From contig JAYVOF010000080.1 in assembly GCA_043758105.1 (NCBI GenBank), forward strand, positions 1 through 64,000: a stretch of DNA of 64,000 bases, in the 5' to 3' direction. The notes below the pieces were generated by a model. That model saw only the letters and a program-made list of their open reading frames with translations. It was not told where the DNA came from and ran no database searches. A program made the translations under genes and the position numbers. Origin of the DNA: JANPPS01 sp043758105 (GTDB lineage: Bacteria > Pseudomonadota > Alphaproteobacteria > Acetobacterales > Acetobacteraceae). Below are positions 1 through 8,823 of the stretch, in pieces (positions within the stretch are counted from its first letter, which is position 1; every line of letters starts with the position of its first letter).

Positions 1-126
1 CCATGCTAACCCTGCTGACCATCGAACTCGTGAAAACCCTCCCACGATGTCCGTGCTGCCACCAAACGCGAATTTCAGCACGATTGTGACGCAGTAGTGA
101 CGGGCATTCCACCCCAAATATCCGTC

Positions 127-1419
127 ATGTCCCCCGATCTGTTTCCCTCCCCCCCGCCTGCCGTGCCGCTGGCCGAATTGTTGCGCCCAGCCACTCTGGC
201 GGAGGTCGTAGGCCAGCCCAAGCTGGTCGGGCCAGAGGGCGCGCTGACCCGGATGCTCGACCGCGGTGCGCTGGCATCGCTCATCCTGTGGGGCCCGCCC
301 GGCGTCGGGAAGACCACCATCGCACGGCTGTTGGCCGACGAGGCTGGGCTATACTTTTCTGCGATGTCCGCCGTGTTCTCGGGCGTGGCGGACCTGAAAC
401 GCGTTTTCGAAGAGGCGGCCAAGCGCCGGCAAACCGGGCAGCGCACGTTGCTGTTTGTTGACGAGGTGCACCGCTTTAACCGTGCGCAACAAGACGGCTT
501 CTTGTCCGTGGTCGAGGACGGCACCGTGGTATTGGTCGGGGCCACCACAGAAAATCCCTCCTTCGCCCTGAATGGCGCGCTGCTCTCCCGCTGCCAGGTC
601 CTGGTTCTGCACCGGCTGGACGAGGATGCGCTGGAACAGCTGCTCCAGCGGGCCGAGCAGCACAGCCGGCCGTTGCCGCTCACGCCGGAAGCACGCCTGT
701 CACTCTGTGCCATGGCCGATGGCGATGGGCGATATCTGCTCAACATGGCCGAGCAAATCCTGGCGCTGCCACCCGGCCCGCCGCTCGACCCGGTGGCGCT
801 GGCCGAGCTGATCGGACGCCGGGCCGCGCTGTATGACAAGGATCGGGAGGAACACTACAACCTCATCTCCGCCCTGCATAAATCGCTGCGCGGCTCTGAC
901 CCCGATGCCGCGCTGTATTGGTTCGCCCGCATGCTGACCGGGGGCGAGGATCCGCGCTACATCATTCGCCGCCTGGTGCGGTTTGCGTCCGAAGACATCG
1001 GCCTGGCCGACCCCCACGCGCTGCCGCAGGCGATGGCGGCGTGGGAGGCGTATGAGCGGCTCGGCAGCCCAGAGGGTGAACTGGCGATCGCGCAGGCGAT
1101 CCTGTATCTCGGCACGGCCCCCAAATCGAACGCCGCCTACACCGCGTATAAATCGGCGCTGGCAGCTGCGAAGAAGACCGGGAGCCTGCCGCCGCCCGCG
1201 CATATCCTGAATGCGCCGACCAAGCTCATGAAACAACTGGGCTACGGCGCCGGCTATGCCTATGATCACAACAGCGAAGACGCGTTCTCCGGTCAGAATT
1301 ACTTTCCAGACGGCATGGACCGCGCCCAACTCTACACCCCGCCCGACCGCGGCTATGAGCGCGAGATCGGCCGCCGCCTGCAGCACTGGGCGGCACTACG
1401 CCAGGAGCGCCATTCATGA
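127..1419 (+). CDS. rarA: RarA/MgsA-type AAA+ ATPase, replication-associated recombination protein A
   Basis: RarA is a clamp-loader-like AAA+ ATPase that acts at stalled replication forks in the cytoplasm. The protein (430 aa from this start) shows Walker A GPPGVGKT near residues 56-63 and Walker B LLFVDEVHRF near 108-117. Sensor-type ATTENPSF follows, and the C-terminal half (YDHN, GQNYFP) is typical of the MgsA tetramerisation domain. An in-frame GTG at 97 would add ten residues. The ATG at 127 is preferred because family members begin with a short tail before a DLF-type motif (here MSPDLF), but neither start has a clear ribosome binding site. The stop overlaps the next gene by 4 nt (ATGA), so the two are probably translationally coupled. 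The 96 bases before it hold no gene I can assign. Confidence 0.93.
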   Translation: MSPDLFPSPPPAVPLAELLRPATLAEVVGQPKLVGPEGALTRMLDRGALASLILWGPPGVGKTTIARLLADEAGLYFSAMSAVFSGVADLKRVFEEAAKRRQTGQRTLLFVDEVHRFNRAQQDGFLSVVEDGTVVLVGATTENPSFALNGALLSRCQVLVLHRLDEDALEQLLQRAEQHSRPLPLTPEARLSLCAMADGDGRYLLNMAEQILALPPGPPLDPVALAELIGRRAALYDKDREEHYNLISALHKSLRGSDPDAALYWFARMLTGGEDPRYIIRRLVRFASEDIGLADPHALPQAMAAWEAYERLGSPEGELAIAQAILYLGTAPKSNAAYTAYKSALAAAKKTGSLPPPAHILNAPTKLMKQLGYGAGYAYDHNSEDAFSGQNYFPDGMDRAQLYTPPDRGYEREIGRRLQHWAALRQERHS

Positions 1420-2408
1420 GTGTCACCACCCGCGCCGTCACGGATGACGAGGCCGAGATCCGGCTCGACCGCTGGTTCCGCCGCCACTTCCCGGGCGTCA
1501 CGCAGAGCGCCGTGCAAAAGCTCTGCCGCACGGGGCAAGTCCGCGTGGACGGCAAGCGCGCCGAGACCGGGACGCGGCTCGAGCCCGGCCAGTCCATCCG
1601 CATTCCGCCCCTGCCCAACACGGCCGTGCCGAAAAAAGCTGAGCCGGCCCCGTTCAACCCTGCCATCCAGCGCGAGCTGGAGGCGATGATTCTCTATCAA
1701 GACGAGCAAATCATCGTCCTGAACAAGCCGCACGGCCTTGCGGTGCAGGGTGGCCCCGGCATCGTCCGGCATCTGGACGGCCTGCTCGACGGTTTGCGCA
1801 TGGGCAGTCCGCATCGCCCGCGTTTGGTGCATCGGTTAGACCGCGACACCTCCGGCTGCCTCGTGCTAGCGCGGACGCCGGGCACGGCGGCGAAGCTAGC
1901 GGCGTCGTTCCGGGGCCGCGACGTGAACAAGACCTACTGGGCCATCGTCGCCGGCCGCCCGGTCCCGGTCGAGGGCCGGATCGATCTGCCATTACTGCGC
2001 TATACCGGCCCACGGGGCGAACGCAGCGTGCCGGCCACGCGCGATGACAAGGAAGCGTCGCGCGCCGTCACCGATTTCCTCACGCTCGATCACGCCGGGC
2101 AAAAACTCGCCTGGTTGCAGCTCATGCCCATCACCGGACGCACGCATCAGCTGCGGGTCCATTGTGTCGCGATCGGCGCCCCCATCGTGGGCGACGACAA
2201 ATATCACGAGCCGGATCAGAACGGGGCCGGCACCGCGATGGTGGAGGGCCTGTCGGGCAAGCTGCATCTCCATGCCCGGGCGCTCGAATTTCCGCATCCG
2301 GCGGGCGGGAATTTGGTGGTGGAGGCGGAGCTGCCGCCGCATATGCGGGAAAGCTTCAAGACGCTCGGTTTCGACGCCAGGCCGGCCCAGCCGCCGCGTC
2401 GTTCATGA
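1416..2408 (+). CDS. RluA-family (RluC/D-like) 23S rRNA pseudouridine synthase
   Basis: This enzyme converts specific uridines in rRNA (RluC/RluD type) to pseudouridine. An N-terminal S4 RNA-binding domain covers about residues 13-65 (IRLDRWFRRHFP to GQSIRIPP). The catalytic domain follows with the signature HRLDRDTSG at 139-147, where Asp142 is the expected catalytic aspartate. A later GRTHQLRVHC block is also family-typical. The length of 330 aa is normal. It starts on an ATG that overlaps the rarA stop and ends next to a small tandem duplication at the start of the AsmA-like gene. Which rRNA position is modified cannot be decided here, so no gene symbol is given. Confidence 0.92.
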   Translation: MSVTTRAVTDDEAEIRLDRWFRRHFPGVTQSAVQKLCRTGQVRVDGKRAETGTRLEPGQSIRIPPLPNTAVPKKAEPAPFNPAIQRELEAMILYQDEQIIVLNKPHGLAVQGGPGIVRHLDGLLDGLRMGSPHRPRLVHRLDRDTSGCLVLARTPGTAAKLAASFRGRDVNKTYWAIVAGRPVPVEGRIDLPLLRYTGPRGERSVPATRDDKEASRAVTDFLTLDHAGQKLAWLQLMPITGRTHQLRVHCVAIGAPIVGDDKYHEPDQNGAGTAMVEGLSGKLHLHARALEFPHPAGGNLVVEAELPPHMRESFKTLGFDARPAQPPRRS

Positions 2409-2434
2409 GAAAGCGGGGTTCATGAGAAAGCGGG
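2402..2434 (+). repeat. 17-bp tandem duplication at the rluC-like/asmA-like junction
   Basis: TTCATGAGAAAGCGGG occurs at 2402-2417 and again at 2419-2434 (period 17). Copy 1 supplies the ATGA that overlaps the stop of the pseudouridine synthase. Copy 2 supplies the real start of the AsmA-like gene. Reading from the first ATG gives a six-codon peptide (MRKRGS) whose TGA overlaps the second ATG, so coupling appears to have been rebuilt through a mini-ORF. Confidence 0.8.
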
Positions 2435-4518
2435 CGCTGGCGGCGCTCGGCCTGCTCGTGCTTGCCGTGGTGCCCGTGATGGCGCTGCGGGCCTGGTTCG
2501 ATCCGTCCGATCTCCGGCTCCGTGCGACGGAGGCCGTGCGGCGCGCGACGGGCCGGGAACTGACGATCGACGGTCCGCTCACGCTGGTCTGGTCGCCGCT
2601 GCCCCGCGTGCGGGCGGAGGATGTCCACCTGTCCAATCCGCCCGGCCTCTCCCGCCCGGACATGGCGCGGGCCCGCAGCATCGAGGCTGGGGTCGCGCTG
2701 TGGCCGCTGCTGTCGGGCCGGGTGCGGCTGGTGGGTGTGACACTCACGGCACCCGATGTCGTGCTGGAGCGTGATGCGGCCGGACAGCCGAACTGGCGCT
2801 TCATTCGGCCACCGAGCCCACCGGGACCCGCGATCCCCACCCCCGGCAGCGCGCCGCACCGGCCCCTCGAACTGGACGGTCTGGAGGTGACCGAAGGCCG
2901 GCTCGTATGGCGGACGGATGGCCGTGAGCTGGAGGGCCTGATCCCGGCGTTTTCGATCAAGCGCGATGGGGCGGACGTGTCGGGGCAGATCGTGCTGGCC
3001 GGTCAAGCCGTTGCGGTTTCGGGACAGATGGATGCGGTCCACCTGGTCGGGATCGGTGCCGATCTCACGTTGCGCGGCTGGCCGGCATCTCCCGCGCTGA
3101 CGGGCGAAATCGCTAATCTCGCGCAGCTCTCACCTTTGGCCGGCGTAGCACTTCCGCCGCTCCGCGATATCCGGGTGGCGGCGGAGTGGGGGGAGGCCGG
3201 GCTGCGCCGGGCGGAAGTTCATGCCGGCGCATCCGATGTAGGCGCGGCAATCGCCGGCTTGAAAATCGACCGGGCCGATCTCGCTTTCGGTGACCCGGCA
3301 CAGGATGACCAGCAGGGCCACATAGGGGCTTCAGGCACCTGGAATGGCGCTCCCGTGACGTTGGCGGCCCGCGTAGCTCCGACCGCCGGCGGCGTTGCGC
3401 TGCGGGGATTGCAGCTGAACGCAGCACCGCTCGATGTCGCAGGGGATTTGGCGCTGGACTGGCGGGCCCGGCTTGCGCTGCGCGGCTCGATCGTCTCGCG
3501 CCATGTCGATTGGGCTGCGCTGCGCGGCCTTGACCGTCCGCCTGCCGTGGCGCCGCCAGCTCCGCCCCGCGCCAGTTCATCGCCAGCCTCCAAGCCATCA
3601 GGATGGACCCTCTACGCCCCGCTTTCCCGCAGTTCTCCCCCATCAGCCCGGCTGTTTTCCGACACGCCGTTGCCGTTTGCGAAGCTGAATCGGGCGGACA
3701 TCGATGTGCAGGTCAGCGCGGACGAAGTGCTCTCGCCGGTCGGTGTGGCGCGCGCCGTGCAGGGGCGCATCCGGTTACAAGACGGCCACCTACGGATCGA
3801 TCCGCTGCAGTTCCAGACGGCGGGCGGTCCGGGCATGGCGCAATTCGAGGCCGATGCGGTCCCAGCGCGCGCCAGCCTCGTGCTAAAGGTTCCCGGGCTC
3901 GCGGTGGAAACGCTGGCGGCCGCATTCGGTGCCGCACCCGGGGCGAGTGGCACGCTCGACCTCGATGTGGCGCTGCGCGGTGCGGGCGGGACGCCGCATG
4001 CGCTCGCCGGGACGGCCGCGGGCCATGTCGGTGTGGCAGTGGTGCAGGGAAGCATCGACTATGGATGGCTGGGCGGCGACGCGCTCCAGGGTGCCGGTCT
4101 GCCGCTCGATCCCCGAGACCAAATGCCGCTTCGATGCCTGGCGGTGCGGGCCGATTTCGATGCCGGAATCGCGACGCTGCGCACGGCCGCGCTCGATTCG
4201 CCGCGGCTCCGACTGACCGGTCAGGGCACCGCGCGGTTGGCTGATGAGACCATGGATGTGCACCTGCGCGCGCTGGCCCAACTGGGCGGCACCGCGGTGT
4301 CGGTGCCGGTGCTGGTGGAGGGCAATTGGGACGCGCCGCGAGCACGGGTGGATTCCATCGAGAAGGAGCGCGTCGTAATCGGTGCCACCCCGCCGCCCGA
4401 CCCGTGCCCGGCCGCTCTGCTCGCCGCCCGTGACGGACGGACCGGTCCGATGCCGGCCGACGCGCCCCGTGCCAAGCCGCCCAAGCCCGCCGATTTGCTA
4501 CGAAGCCTGTTTCGATGA
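2422..4518 (+). CDS. AsmA-family inner-membrane-anchored protein
   Basis: AsmA-family proteins are anchored in the inner membrane and project into the periplasm. They are linked to outer-membrane biogenesis and phospholipid transport. This one has 698 aa. A single N-terminal hydrophobic segment (about residues 4-22, LAALGLLVLAVVPVMALRAW) is followed by the typical AsmA start: DLRLRATEAVRRATGRELTIDG, a TLVWSPLPRVRAEDV stretch and many short beta-strand repeats. The C-terminal third (LPFAKLNRADIDVQVSADE, then GTLDLDVALRGAGGTPHALAGTAAGHV) matches the AsmA C-terminal pattern. The frame stays open upstream to 2044 inside the previous gene, but the start with the hydrophobic anchor is the ATG at 2422, in the second copy of the 17-bp duplication. 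Confidence 0.88.
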   Translation: MRKRALAALGLLVLAVVPVMALRAWFDPSDLRLRATEAVRRATGRELTIDGPLTLVWSPLPRVRAEDVHLSNPPGLSRPDMARARSIEAGVALWPLLSGRVRLVGVTLTAPDVVLERDAAGQPNWRFIRPPSPPGPAIPTPGSAPHRPLELDGLEVTEGRLVWRTDGRELEGLIPAFSIKRDGADVSGQIVLAGQAVAVSGQMDAVHLVGIGADLTLRGWPASPALTGEIANLAQLSPLAGVALPPLRDIRVAAEWGEAGLRRAEVHAGASDVGAAIAGLKIDRADLAFGDPAQDDQQGHIGASGTWNGAPVTLAARVAPTAGGVALRGLQLNAAPLDVAGDLALDWRARLALRGSIVSRHVDWAALRGLDRPPAVAPPAPPRASSSPASKPSGWTLYAPLSRSSPPSARLFSDTPLPFAKLNRADIDVQVSADEVLSPVGVARAVQGRIRLQDGHLRIDPLQFQTAGGPGMAQFEADAVPARASLVLKVPGLAVETLAAAFGAAPGASGTLDLDVALRGAGGTPHALAGTAAGHVGVAVVQGSIDYGWLGGDALQGAGLPLDPRDQMPLRCLAVRADFDAGIATLRTAALDSPRLRLTGQGTARLADETMDVHLRALAQLGGTAVSVPVLVEGNWDAPRARVDSIEKERVVIGATPPPDPCPAALLAARDGRTGPMPADAPRAKPPKPADLLRSLFR

Positions 4519-4530
4519 CCGGAGAACGAG

Positions 4531-5241
4531 TTGCGTCGATTTTGGGATGAAGCCGCGGCGACGCGGACGGAGACAGGCTGGACAATTCTGCTGGACGGCA
4601 AACCCCTGCGCATCCCGGGTGCCGCGCAGGGCGTGCTCACGCTCGGCACCGAGCCGCTCGCGCACGCGATCGCCGCGGAGTGGCAGGCGGCGGGCGGGGC
4701 CAAGGGCGGTGCGATGTCGATGGAGGCCGTGCCGCTCACCCGCCTGGCCGGTACCGCGCAGGACCGCATCGCGCCCGACCCGGCCCCCGTCGCGGCGGCG
4801 CTGGCGGCCTATGCCGAGAGTGATCTGCTGTGTTACCGGGCCGGCCATCCGGCTCTGCTGGCGGCGCGTCAGGCGCGGGAGTGGCAGCCCTGGCTCGATT
4901 GGCTCGTGGACACGTGGGGCGTGCGGCTGGAGGTGGCCGAGGGGATCATGCACCGGCGGCAGGACCCGGCGGCGCTGGCGCGGATAGCGGCGGCGTATCA
5001 TGCGATGGACCCGTCGGTGCTGGCGGCCTTGGGGATTGCCGTGCCGGCTATGGGCAGCGCCGTCCTCGGCATGGCCCTCGCCGCTTGTGCGCTCGATGCC
5101 GGGACCGCCTACACCATTTCGTGCCTCGATGAGCTGTTTCAGGCCGGGCAGTGGGGCGAGGATGAGGAGGCGGGGCGCCGTCTTCAACAAGTGCAAACCG
5201 ATTTGCACTTGGCGGAGCGCTTTATTCGGTTGAGCCGCTAA
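4531..5241 (+). CDS. ATP12 family F1-ATPase assembly chaperone
   Basis: ATP12 binds the free alpha subunit of F1-ATPase and helps assemble the hexamer. Bacterial homologues are largely restricted to alphaproteobacteria, consistent with the mitochondrial link. The 236-aa product has the family opening RRFWDEAAATRTETGWTILLDGKPLRIP and the conserved MEAVPLTRLAGTAQDRI and ESDLLCYRAGHPALL blocks. The tail DEEAGRRLQQVQTDLHLAERFI is also typical. The start is a TTG at 4531 with GGAG at 4521-4524 six bases upstream, 12 nt after the AsmA-like stop, so it is probably in the same operon. The 3' end overlaps the convergent lipB by 20 nt. Confidence 0.93.
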   Translation: MRRFWDEAAATRTETGWTILLDGKPLRIPGAAQGVLTLGTEPLAHAIAAEWQAAGGAKGGAMSMEAVPLTRLAGTAQDRIAPDPAPVAAALAAYAESDLLCYRAGHPALLAARQAREWQPWLDWLVDTWGVRLEVAEGIMHRRQDPAALARIAAAYHAMDPSVLAALGIAVPAMGSAVLGMALAACALDAGTAYTISCLDELFQAGQWGEDEEAGRRLQQVQTDLHLAERFIRLSR

Positions 5242-5908
5242 AGACGTCGTCCCAGGCGGCCCGAAGCGCCTGGTCGGCCTCGGCCATCGTGACCGGATGC
5301 CCGAGCGCCGCAAGGCTCGTGACGCCGTGCCCGGTGATGCCGCAGGGGACGATACCATTGAAATGGCTCAGATTTGGGTGCACGTTCAGCGCCACGCCGT
5401 GCCAGCTGACCCACCGCGTGACGCGCACCCCGATGGCCGCGATCTTGTTCTCGGTGCCGTCACGCTCCACCCAAATGCCGACCCGTCCGGCCCGGCGTTC
5501 ACTGTGCACCCCGAGCAGGGCCAGGGTGCGGATGAGCCATTCTTCCAGGCCATGCACATAGCTGCGGACGTCACGCGGCCGGACGGTGCCGTGCGCCCGC
5601 GTGAGGTCGAGCATGACGTAGGCGGTGCGTTGACCGGGTCCATGATAGGTCCATTGCCCGCCGCGCCCGGCGTCGTAGGTCGGAAACTGCGCGGCGTTCA
5701 ATAGATCGCCGGGCTGGGCGGAGGTGCCGGCGGTATAGAGCGGGGGATGCTCCACCAGCCAAACCTGCTCCGCCCCGAGCCCGGCGCGGATCGCGCCGGC
5801 GCGGGCCTGCATGGCGGCGATGGCGTCCGGATACGGCAGCAGGCCGGGATGGGCGGTCCAGTCCGGTGCGATTTCCATCGGTGGGGAGATTGAAGCGGGG
5901 CGCGGCAT
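5222..5908 (-). CDS. lipB: Lipoyl(octanoyl) transferase LipB
   Basis: LipB moves the octanoyl group from acyl carrier protein to the lipoyl domains of 2-oxoacid dehydrogenases and the glycine cleavage system, the first step of lipoate synthesis. The 228-aa protein has the active-site motif RGGQWTYHGPGQ at residues 82-93, the catalytic Lys155 in ENKIAAIG, and the acyl-accepting Cys189 in IVPCGITGHG. All key residues are present. No lipA is seen in the window. The gene is convergent with ATP12 and divergent from tRNA-Leu, whose promoter overlaps its first codons. Confidence 0.96.
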   Translation of the reverse strand: MPRPASISPPMEIAPDWTAHPGLLPYPDAIAAMQARAGAIRAGLGAEQVWLVEHPPLYTAGTSAQPGDLLNAAQFPTYDAGRGGQWTYHGPGQRTAYVMLDLTRAHGTVRPRDVRSYVHGLEEWLIRTLALLGVHSERRAGRVGIWVERDGTENKIAAIGVRVTRWVSWHGVALNVHPNLSHFNGIVPCGITGHGVTSLAALGHPVTMAEADQALRAAWDDVFSGSTE

Positions 5909-5918
5909 CGGCTATAGC
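5890..5918 (+). promoter_or_regulatory. Probable sigma-70 promoter of tRNA-Leu
   Basis: TTGAAG at 5890-5895 and TATAGC at 5913-5918 are separated by 17 bp. The expected transcription start (about 5925) lies roughly 11 nt before the tRNA. The -35 box overlaps the lipB start region on the other strand. This is inferred from the boxes alone. Confidence 0.5.
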
Positions 5919-5935
5919 CGCCACTCGGACACGAT

Positions 5936-6018
5936 GCGGTCGTGGCGAAATGGTAGACGCGCAAGCTTGAGGTGCTTGTGGGGGCAACCCTGTGGAAGTT
6001 CGAGTCTTCTCGACCGCA
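5936..6018 (+). tRNA. tRNA-Leu(GAG)
   Basis: A class II tRNA of 83 nt. The acceptor GCGGTCG (5936-5942) pairs with CGACCGC (6011-6017), followed by discriminator A. The anticodon stem CAAGC/GCTTG encloses loop TTGAGGT, giving anticodon GAG at 5969-5971, which reads leucine codons CUC/CUU. A long variable arm (GGGGGCAACCCTGT) and a T loop TTCGAGT follow. CCA is not encoded. Confidence 0.96.
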
Positions 6019-6171
6019 TTCCGAAATCCTGATGAGTGTGGTGACTGAGTTAAGGATATAGTCATCTACTGAGACGATAGAGAGCGCTGCTTTTAATCGT
6101 TCATTAAGCTTTGTCGCCGATGATCGGGTGATCAGGGGAATAGGTCCCTTGTCGCACGAGAGGCTGACAAA

Positions 6172-6399
6172 ATGTCCTTGGACCGGTCCCGGATTACCAG
6201 CTGTTTTGGCGATTGCCGGGCAGAGGCGTCGGTCGAGTATGCCGCGTTGCTTGGAGCGGCCGCCCTACTAATCTCGCTCGTCGCCGCACCCATCGTCTCT
6301 CTGGTGCAATCTGGGTTCATTCCACTTTTTTCCGCCTTTACCTCCTCCTCGGCCGGGCCGCTTTGCATGCCGTCCGTGACCTGCGACCCCGCGAGCTGA
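6172..6399 (+). CDS. Small Flp/Fap-type prepilin-like protein (orphan)
   Basis: A 75-aa protein with a charged start, then EASVEYAALLGAAALLISLV and a hydrophobic stretch of about 25 residues. A glutamate-tyrosine pair just before a long hydrophobic helix is the hallmark of Flp/PilA type IVb prepilins (usual form ATAIEYALIAALI). The usual Gly immediately before the processing site is not obvious, so the cleavage site is uncertain. GAGAGG at 6158-6163 lies 8 nt before the ATG. No tad/cpa assembly genes are visible nearby. It could instead be an unrelated small membrane protein. Confidence 0.5.
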   Translation: MSLDRSRITSCFGDCRAEASVEYAALLGAAALLISLVAAPIVSLVQSGFIPLFSAFTSSSAGPLCMPSVTCDPAS

Positions 6400-6476
6400 C
6401 CGGATCCGCATTGCCAACCTAGCCGGTCTGCCTGATCGTGCGCCGATGATCGGGGCGATGACGCCTTTGGGGGGCG

Positions 6477-8759
6477 ATGATGGACGACGATTTTCGCAAG
6501 GCGGCGCTGGACTACCACCGCCTGCCCCGCCCTGGAAAGCTCGCGATCGAGCCGACGAAGCGTATGGCGACCCAGCGTGACCTCGCCCTCGCCTACTCGC
6601 CCGGCGTGGCTGCGGCGTGTGAGGCCATTGTGGCCGATCCGGATGCTGCGCTGGATTTGACGGCCCGCGGTAACCTCGTGGCGGTCATATCGAACGGCAC
6701 GGCGGTGCTGGGGTTGGGCAATATCGGCGCGCTGGCGGGTAAGCCGGTCATGGAGGGTAAGGCCGTCCTGTTCAAGAAATTCGCCGGCATCGACGTCTTC
6801 GATATCGAGGTCGATGCCGCCGATCCCGAGCTGTTCATCAGCGTGGTCGCAGCGCTCGAGCCCACATTCGGGGCGATCAACCTTGAAGATATCAAGGCAC
6901 CTGAGTGCTTCGAGATCGAGCGTCGGCTCCGCGCCCGGATGGCGATTCCCGTCTTCCATGACGATCAGCACGGCACCGCCATCATCGTAGCCGCGGCGGT
7001 CCGTAACGGGTTGACGTTGCAAGGTAAGTCGCTGGATCAGGCGCGGCTGGTCACTTCGGGTGCTGGGGCGGCCGCGCTCGCCTGCGTCGATCTGTTGGTC
7101 AGCATGGGCCTGCCGCTCGAAAACGTGACCCTGACGGATGTGAAGGGCGTGGTGCATGCCGGGCGCGAGGGTGAGATGGCGCCCAACATGGCGCGCTATG
7201 CCAAGCAGACGGACGCGCGCACCCTGCCGGACGTATTGGGCGGGGCGGACGTGTTCCTCGGTCTGTCGGCGCCCCGGGTGCTCAAAGCCGAATGGCTGCA
7301 TTTGCTGGCGGAAAAGCCGCTGATTCTGGCATTGGCCAACCCGGATCCGGAAATCCTGCCTGAAATCGTCCGCGCCGCGCGCCCGGACGCAATCGTGGCC
7401 ACGGGGCGTAGCGACTATCCGAATCAGGTCAACAACGTCCTGTGTTTCCCGTTCATCTTCCGCGGTGCGCTGGATGTGGGGGCCACCGAGATCAACGAGG
7501 AAATGAAGATCGCCTGTGTCGAGGCGATCGCGGTCCTGGCGCGGGTGGAGGCGAGCGAGGTTGTCGCCGCGGCCTATGGCGGCGCGGCGCCGGTGTTCGG
7601 GCCCGAGTATATCATTCCAAAGCCGTTCGACCCGCGCCTGATCCTGCAAATTGCCCCGGCTGTGGCGGCCGCCGCCATGCGCACGGGCGTTGCCAAACGT
7701 CCGATCACGGATTTTGCGGCGTATCGGCGGGAGCTGGAAAAATTCGTGTTCCGCTCCGGTCAATTCATGCGCCCGGTGTTCGAAGCCGCCCGGCAAAGCA
7801 TGCGCCGGATCGTCTATGCCGAAGGCGAGGATGAGCGGGTGCTCCGCGCGGTGCAGACCGTCGTCGATGATGGGATTGCGGAGCCGATCCTGCTGGGAAA
7901 CCGGGATGTGATCGCGCGGCGCGTGCGGGAGCTTGGGTTGCGGCTCAATCTTGACGAGTCGGTCCGCGTCCTCGACCCCGAGCAGGATCGGGCCGTCTTC
8001 GATCCGCTGGTCGCGGCCTATCAATGCCTCGCCGGTCGCCGGGGTGCGCCGCCGGACGCCGCCGCCCGGCGTATGGTCCGCCGCAGCACCGTCACCGCCA
8101 GTATGATGCTGCAGGCGGGTTTGGCGGATGCTGCGGTGTGTGGCGGCACCGGCGATTGGTGGCGGCATATGGGCTATGCCATGCCGATCATCCCGAAACG
8201 GCCCGACGTGTCCCGGCTCTACGCGCTATCCTGTTTGATCTTGCAAACCGGTGTGCTGTTCATTGGCGACACGCACATCAACCTCGACCCCACGGCGGAG
8301 CAGGTGGCGGAGATGACGGCGCTCGCCGCCGACACCGTGCGCAGCTTCGGCATCGTCCCCAAGGCCGCACTGCTGTCCCATTCGAGCTTCGGCTCCAGCC
8401 GGTCCGATTCGGCCCGGAAGATGCGGACGGCGCTCGATCTAGTCCGCATGATGGACCCGGAGCTCGAGGTCGATGGCGAGATGCACGCGGACGCCGCCTT
8501 GGTAGAGGCGCTGCGCGATCGGGCAGTGCCCGACAGCACGCTTAAGGGCGTGGCAAATTTATTGATTATGCCGAATCTGGATGCGGCCAATATCGGCTTC
8601 ACTCTGCTCGCGGCAGCCGCAGACGGGCTTTCGATCGGACCGTTGCTGCTCGGCGTGTCGAAACCGCTGCATGTTTTAGTGCCGAGCGTCACCGCCCGCG
8701 GCATCGTCAACATCAGCGCCGTGCTGGCCATGAACGCCCAGCGCGCGAGTGGCGCTTGA
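6477..8759 (+). CDS. maeB: NADP-dependent malic enzyme with C-terminal phosphotransacetylase-like domain
   Basis: This enzyme oxidatively decarboxylates malate to pyruvate, yielding NADPH. The 760-aa protein has the large bacterial MaeB architecture. The malic N-terminal domain (YSPGVAAACEAI; ISNGTAVLGLGNIG; GKAVLFKKFAGIDVFDIEVD; VFHDDQHGTA) is followed by the NAD(P)-binding domain (VTSGAGAAALACVDLL). From about residue 440 comes a phosphate acetyl/butyryl transferase-like domain (RRIVYAEGEDERVLRA; ADAAVCGGTGDWW; LIMPNLDAANIGFTLL) that in this family is usually regulatory rather than catalytic. ATG codons at 6477 and 6480 both follow a GGGGGGC box. It stands as a single gene between the pilin-like gene and galU. 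Confidence 0.96.
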   Translation: MMDDDFRKAALDYHRLPRPGKLAIEPTKRMATQRDLALAYSPGVAAACEAIVADPDAALDLTARGNLVAVISNGTAVLGLGNIGALAGKPVMEGKAVLFKKFAGIDVFDIEVDAADPELFISVVAALEPTFGAINLEDIKAPECFEIERRLRARMAIPVFHDDQHGTAIIVAAAVRNGLTLQGKSLDQARLVTSGAGAAALACVDLLVSMGLPLENVTLTDVKGVVHAGREGEMAPNMARYAKQTDARTLPDVLGGADVFLGLSAPRVLKAEWLHLLAEKPLILALANPDPEILPEIVRAARPDAIVATGRSDYPNQVNNVLCFPFIFRGALDVGATEINEEMKIACVEAIAVLARVEASEVVAAAYGGAAPVFGPEYIIPKPFDPRLILQIAPAVAAAAMRTGVAKRPITDFAAYRRELEKFVFRSGQFMRPVFEAARQSMRRIVYAEGEDERVLRAVQTVVDDGIAEPILLGNRDVIARRVRELGLRLNLDESVRVLDPEQDRAVFDPLVAAYQCLAGRRGAPPDAAARRMVRRSTVTASMMLQAGLADAAVCGGTGDWWRHMGYAMPIIPKRPDVSRLYALSCLILQTGVLFIGDTHINLDPTAEQVAEMTALAADTVRSFGIVPKAALLSHSSFGSSRSDSARKMRTALDLVRMMDPELEVDGEMHADAALVEALRDRAVPDSTLKGVANLLIMPNLDAANIGFTLLAAAADGLSIGPLLLGVSKPLHVLVPSVTARGIVNISAVLAMNAQRASGA

Positions 8760-8783
8760 TGCCACACACGTGCCATGGCACTC

Positions 8784-8810
8784 CCTCATTCGGGCTGCGC
8801 GTGAATGAGG
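8784..8810 (+). promoter_or_regulatory. Inverted repeat in the galU leader
   Basis: CCTCATTC (8784-8791) and GAATGAGG (8803-8810) form a perfect 8-bp stem with an 11-nt loop, 13 nt before the galU GTG. No T-tract follows, so it could be an operator or leader hairpin as easily as the maeB terminator. Function is unknown. Confidence 0.4.
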
Positions 8811-8823
8811 ATGGGGTCGTGAC

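Noticed and set aside
3..89. Short open frame at the left edge (MLTLLTIELVKTLPRC...)
   Set aside because: Too short, no ribosome binding site is visible, and no family resemblance; a tail of an upstream gene in another frame cannot be excluded.
6132..8168. 678-aa open frame antisense to the malic enzyme gene
   Set aside because: It shadows a gene with full domain evidence; its translation is rich in Arg, His and Gly with no motif, as expected for antisense frames in GC-rich DNA.
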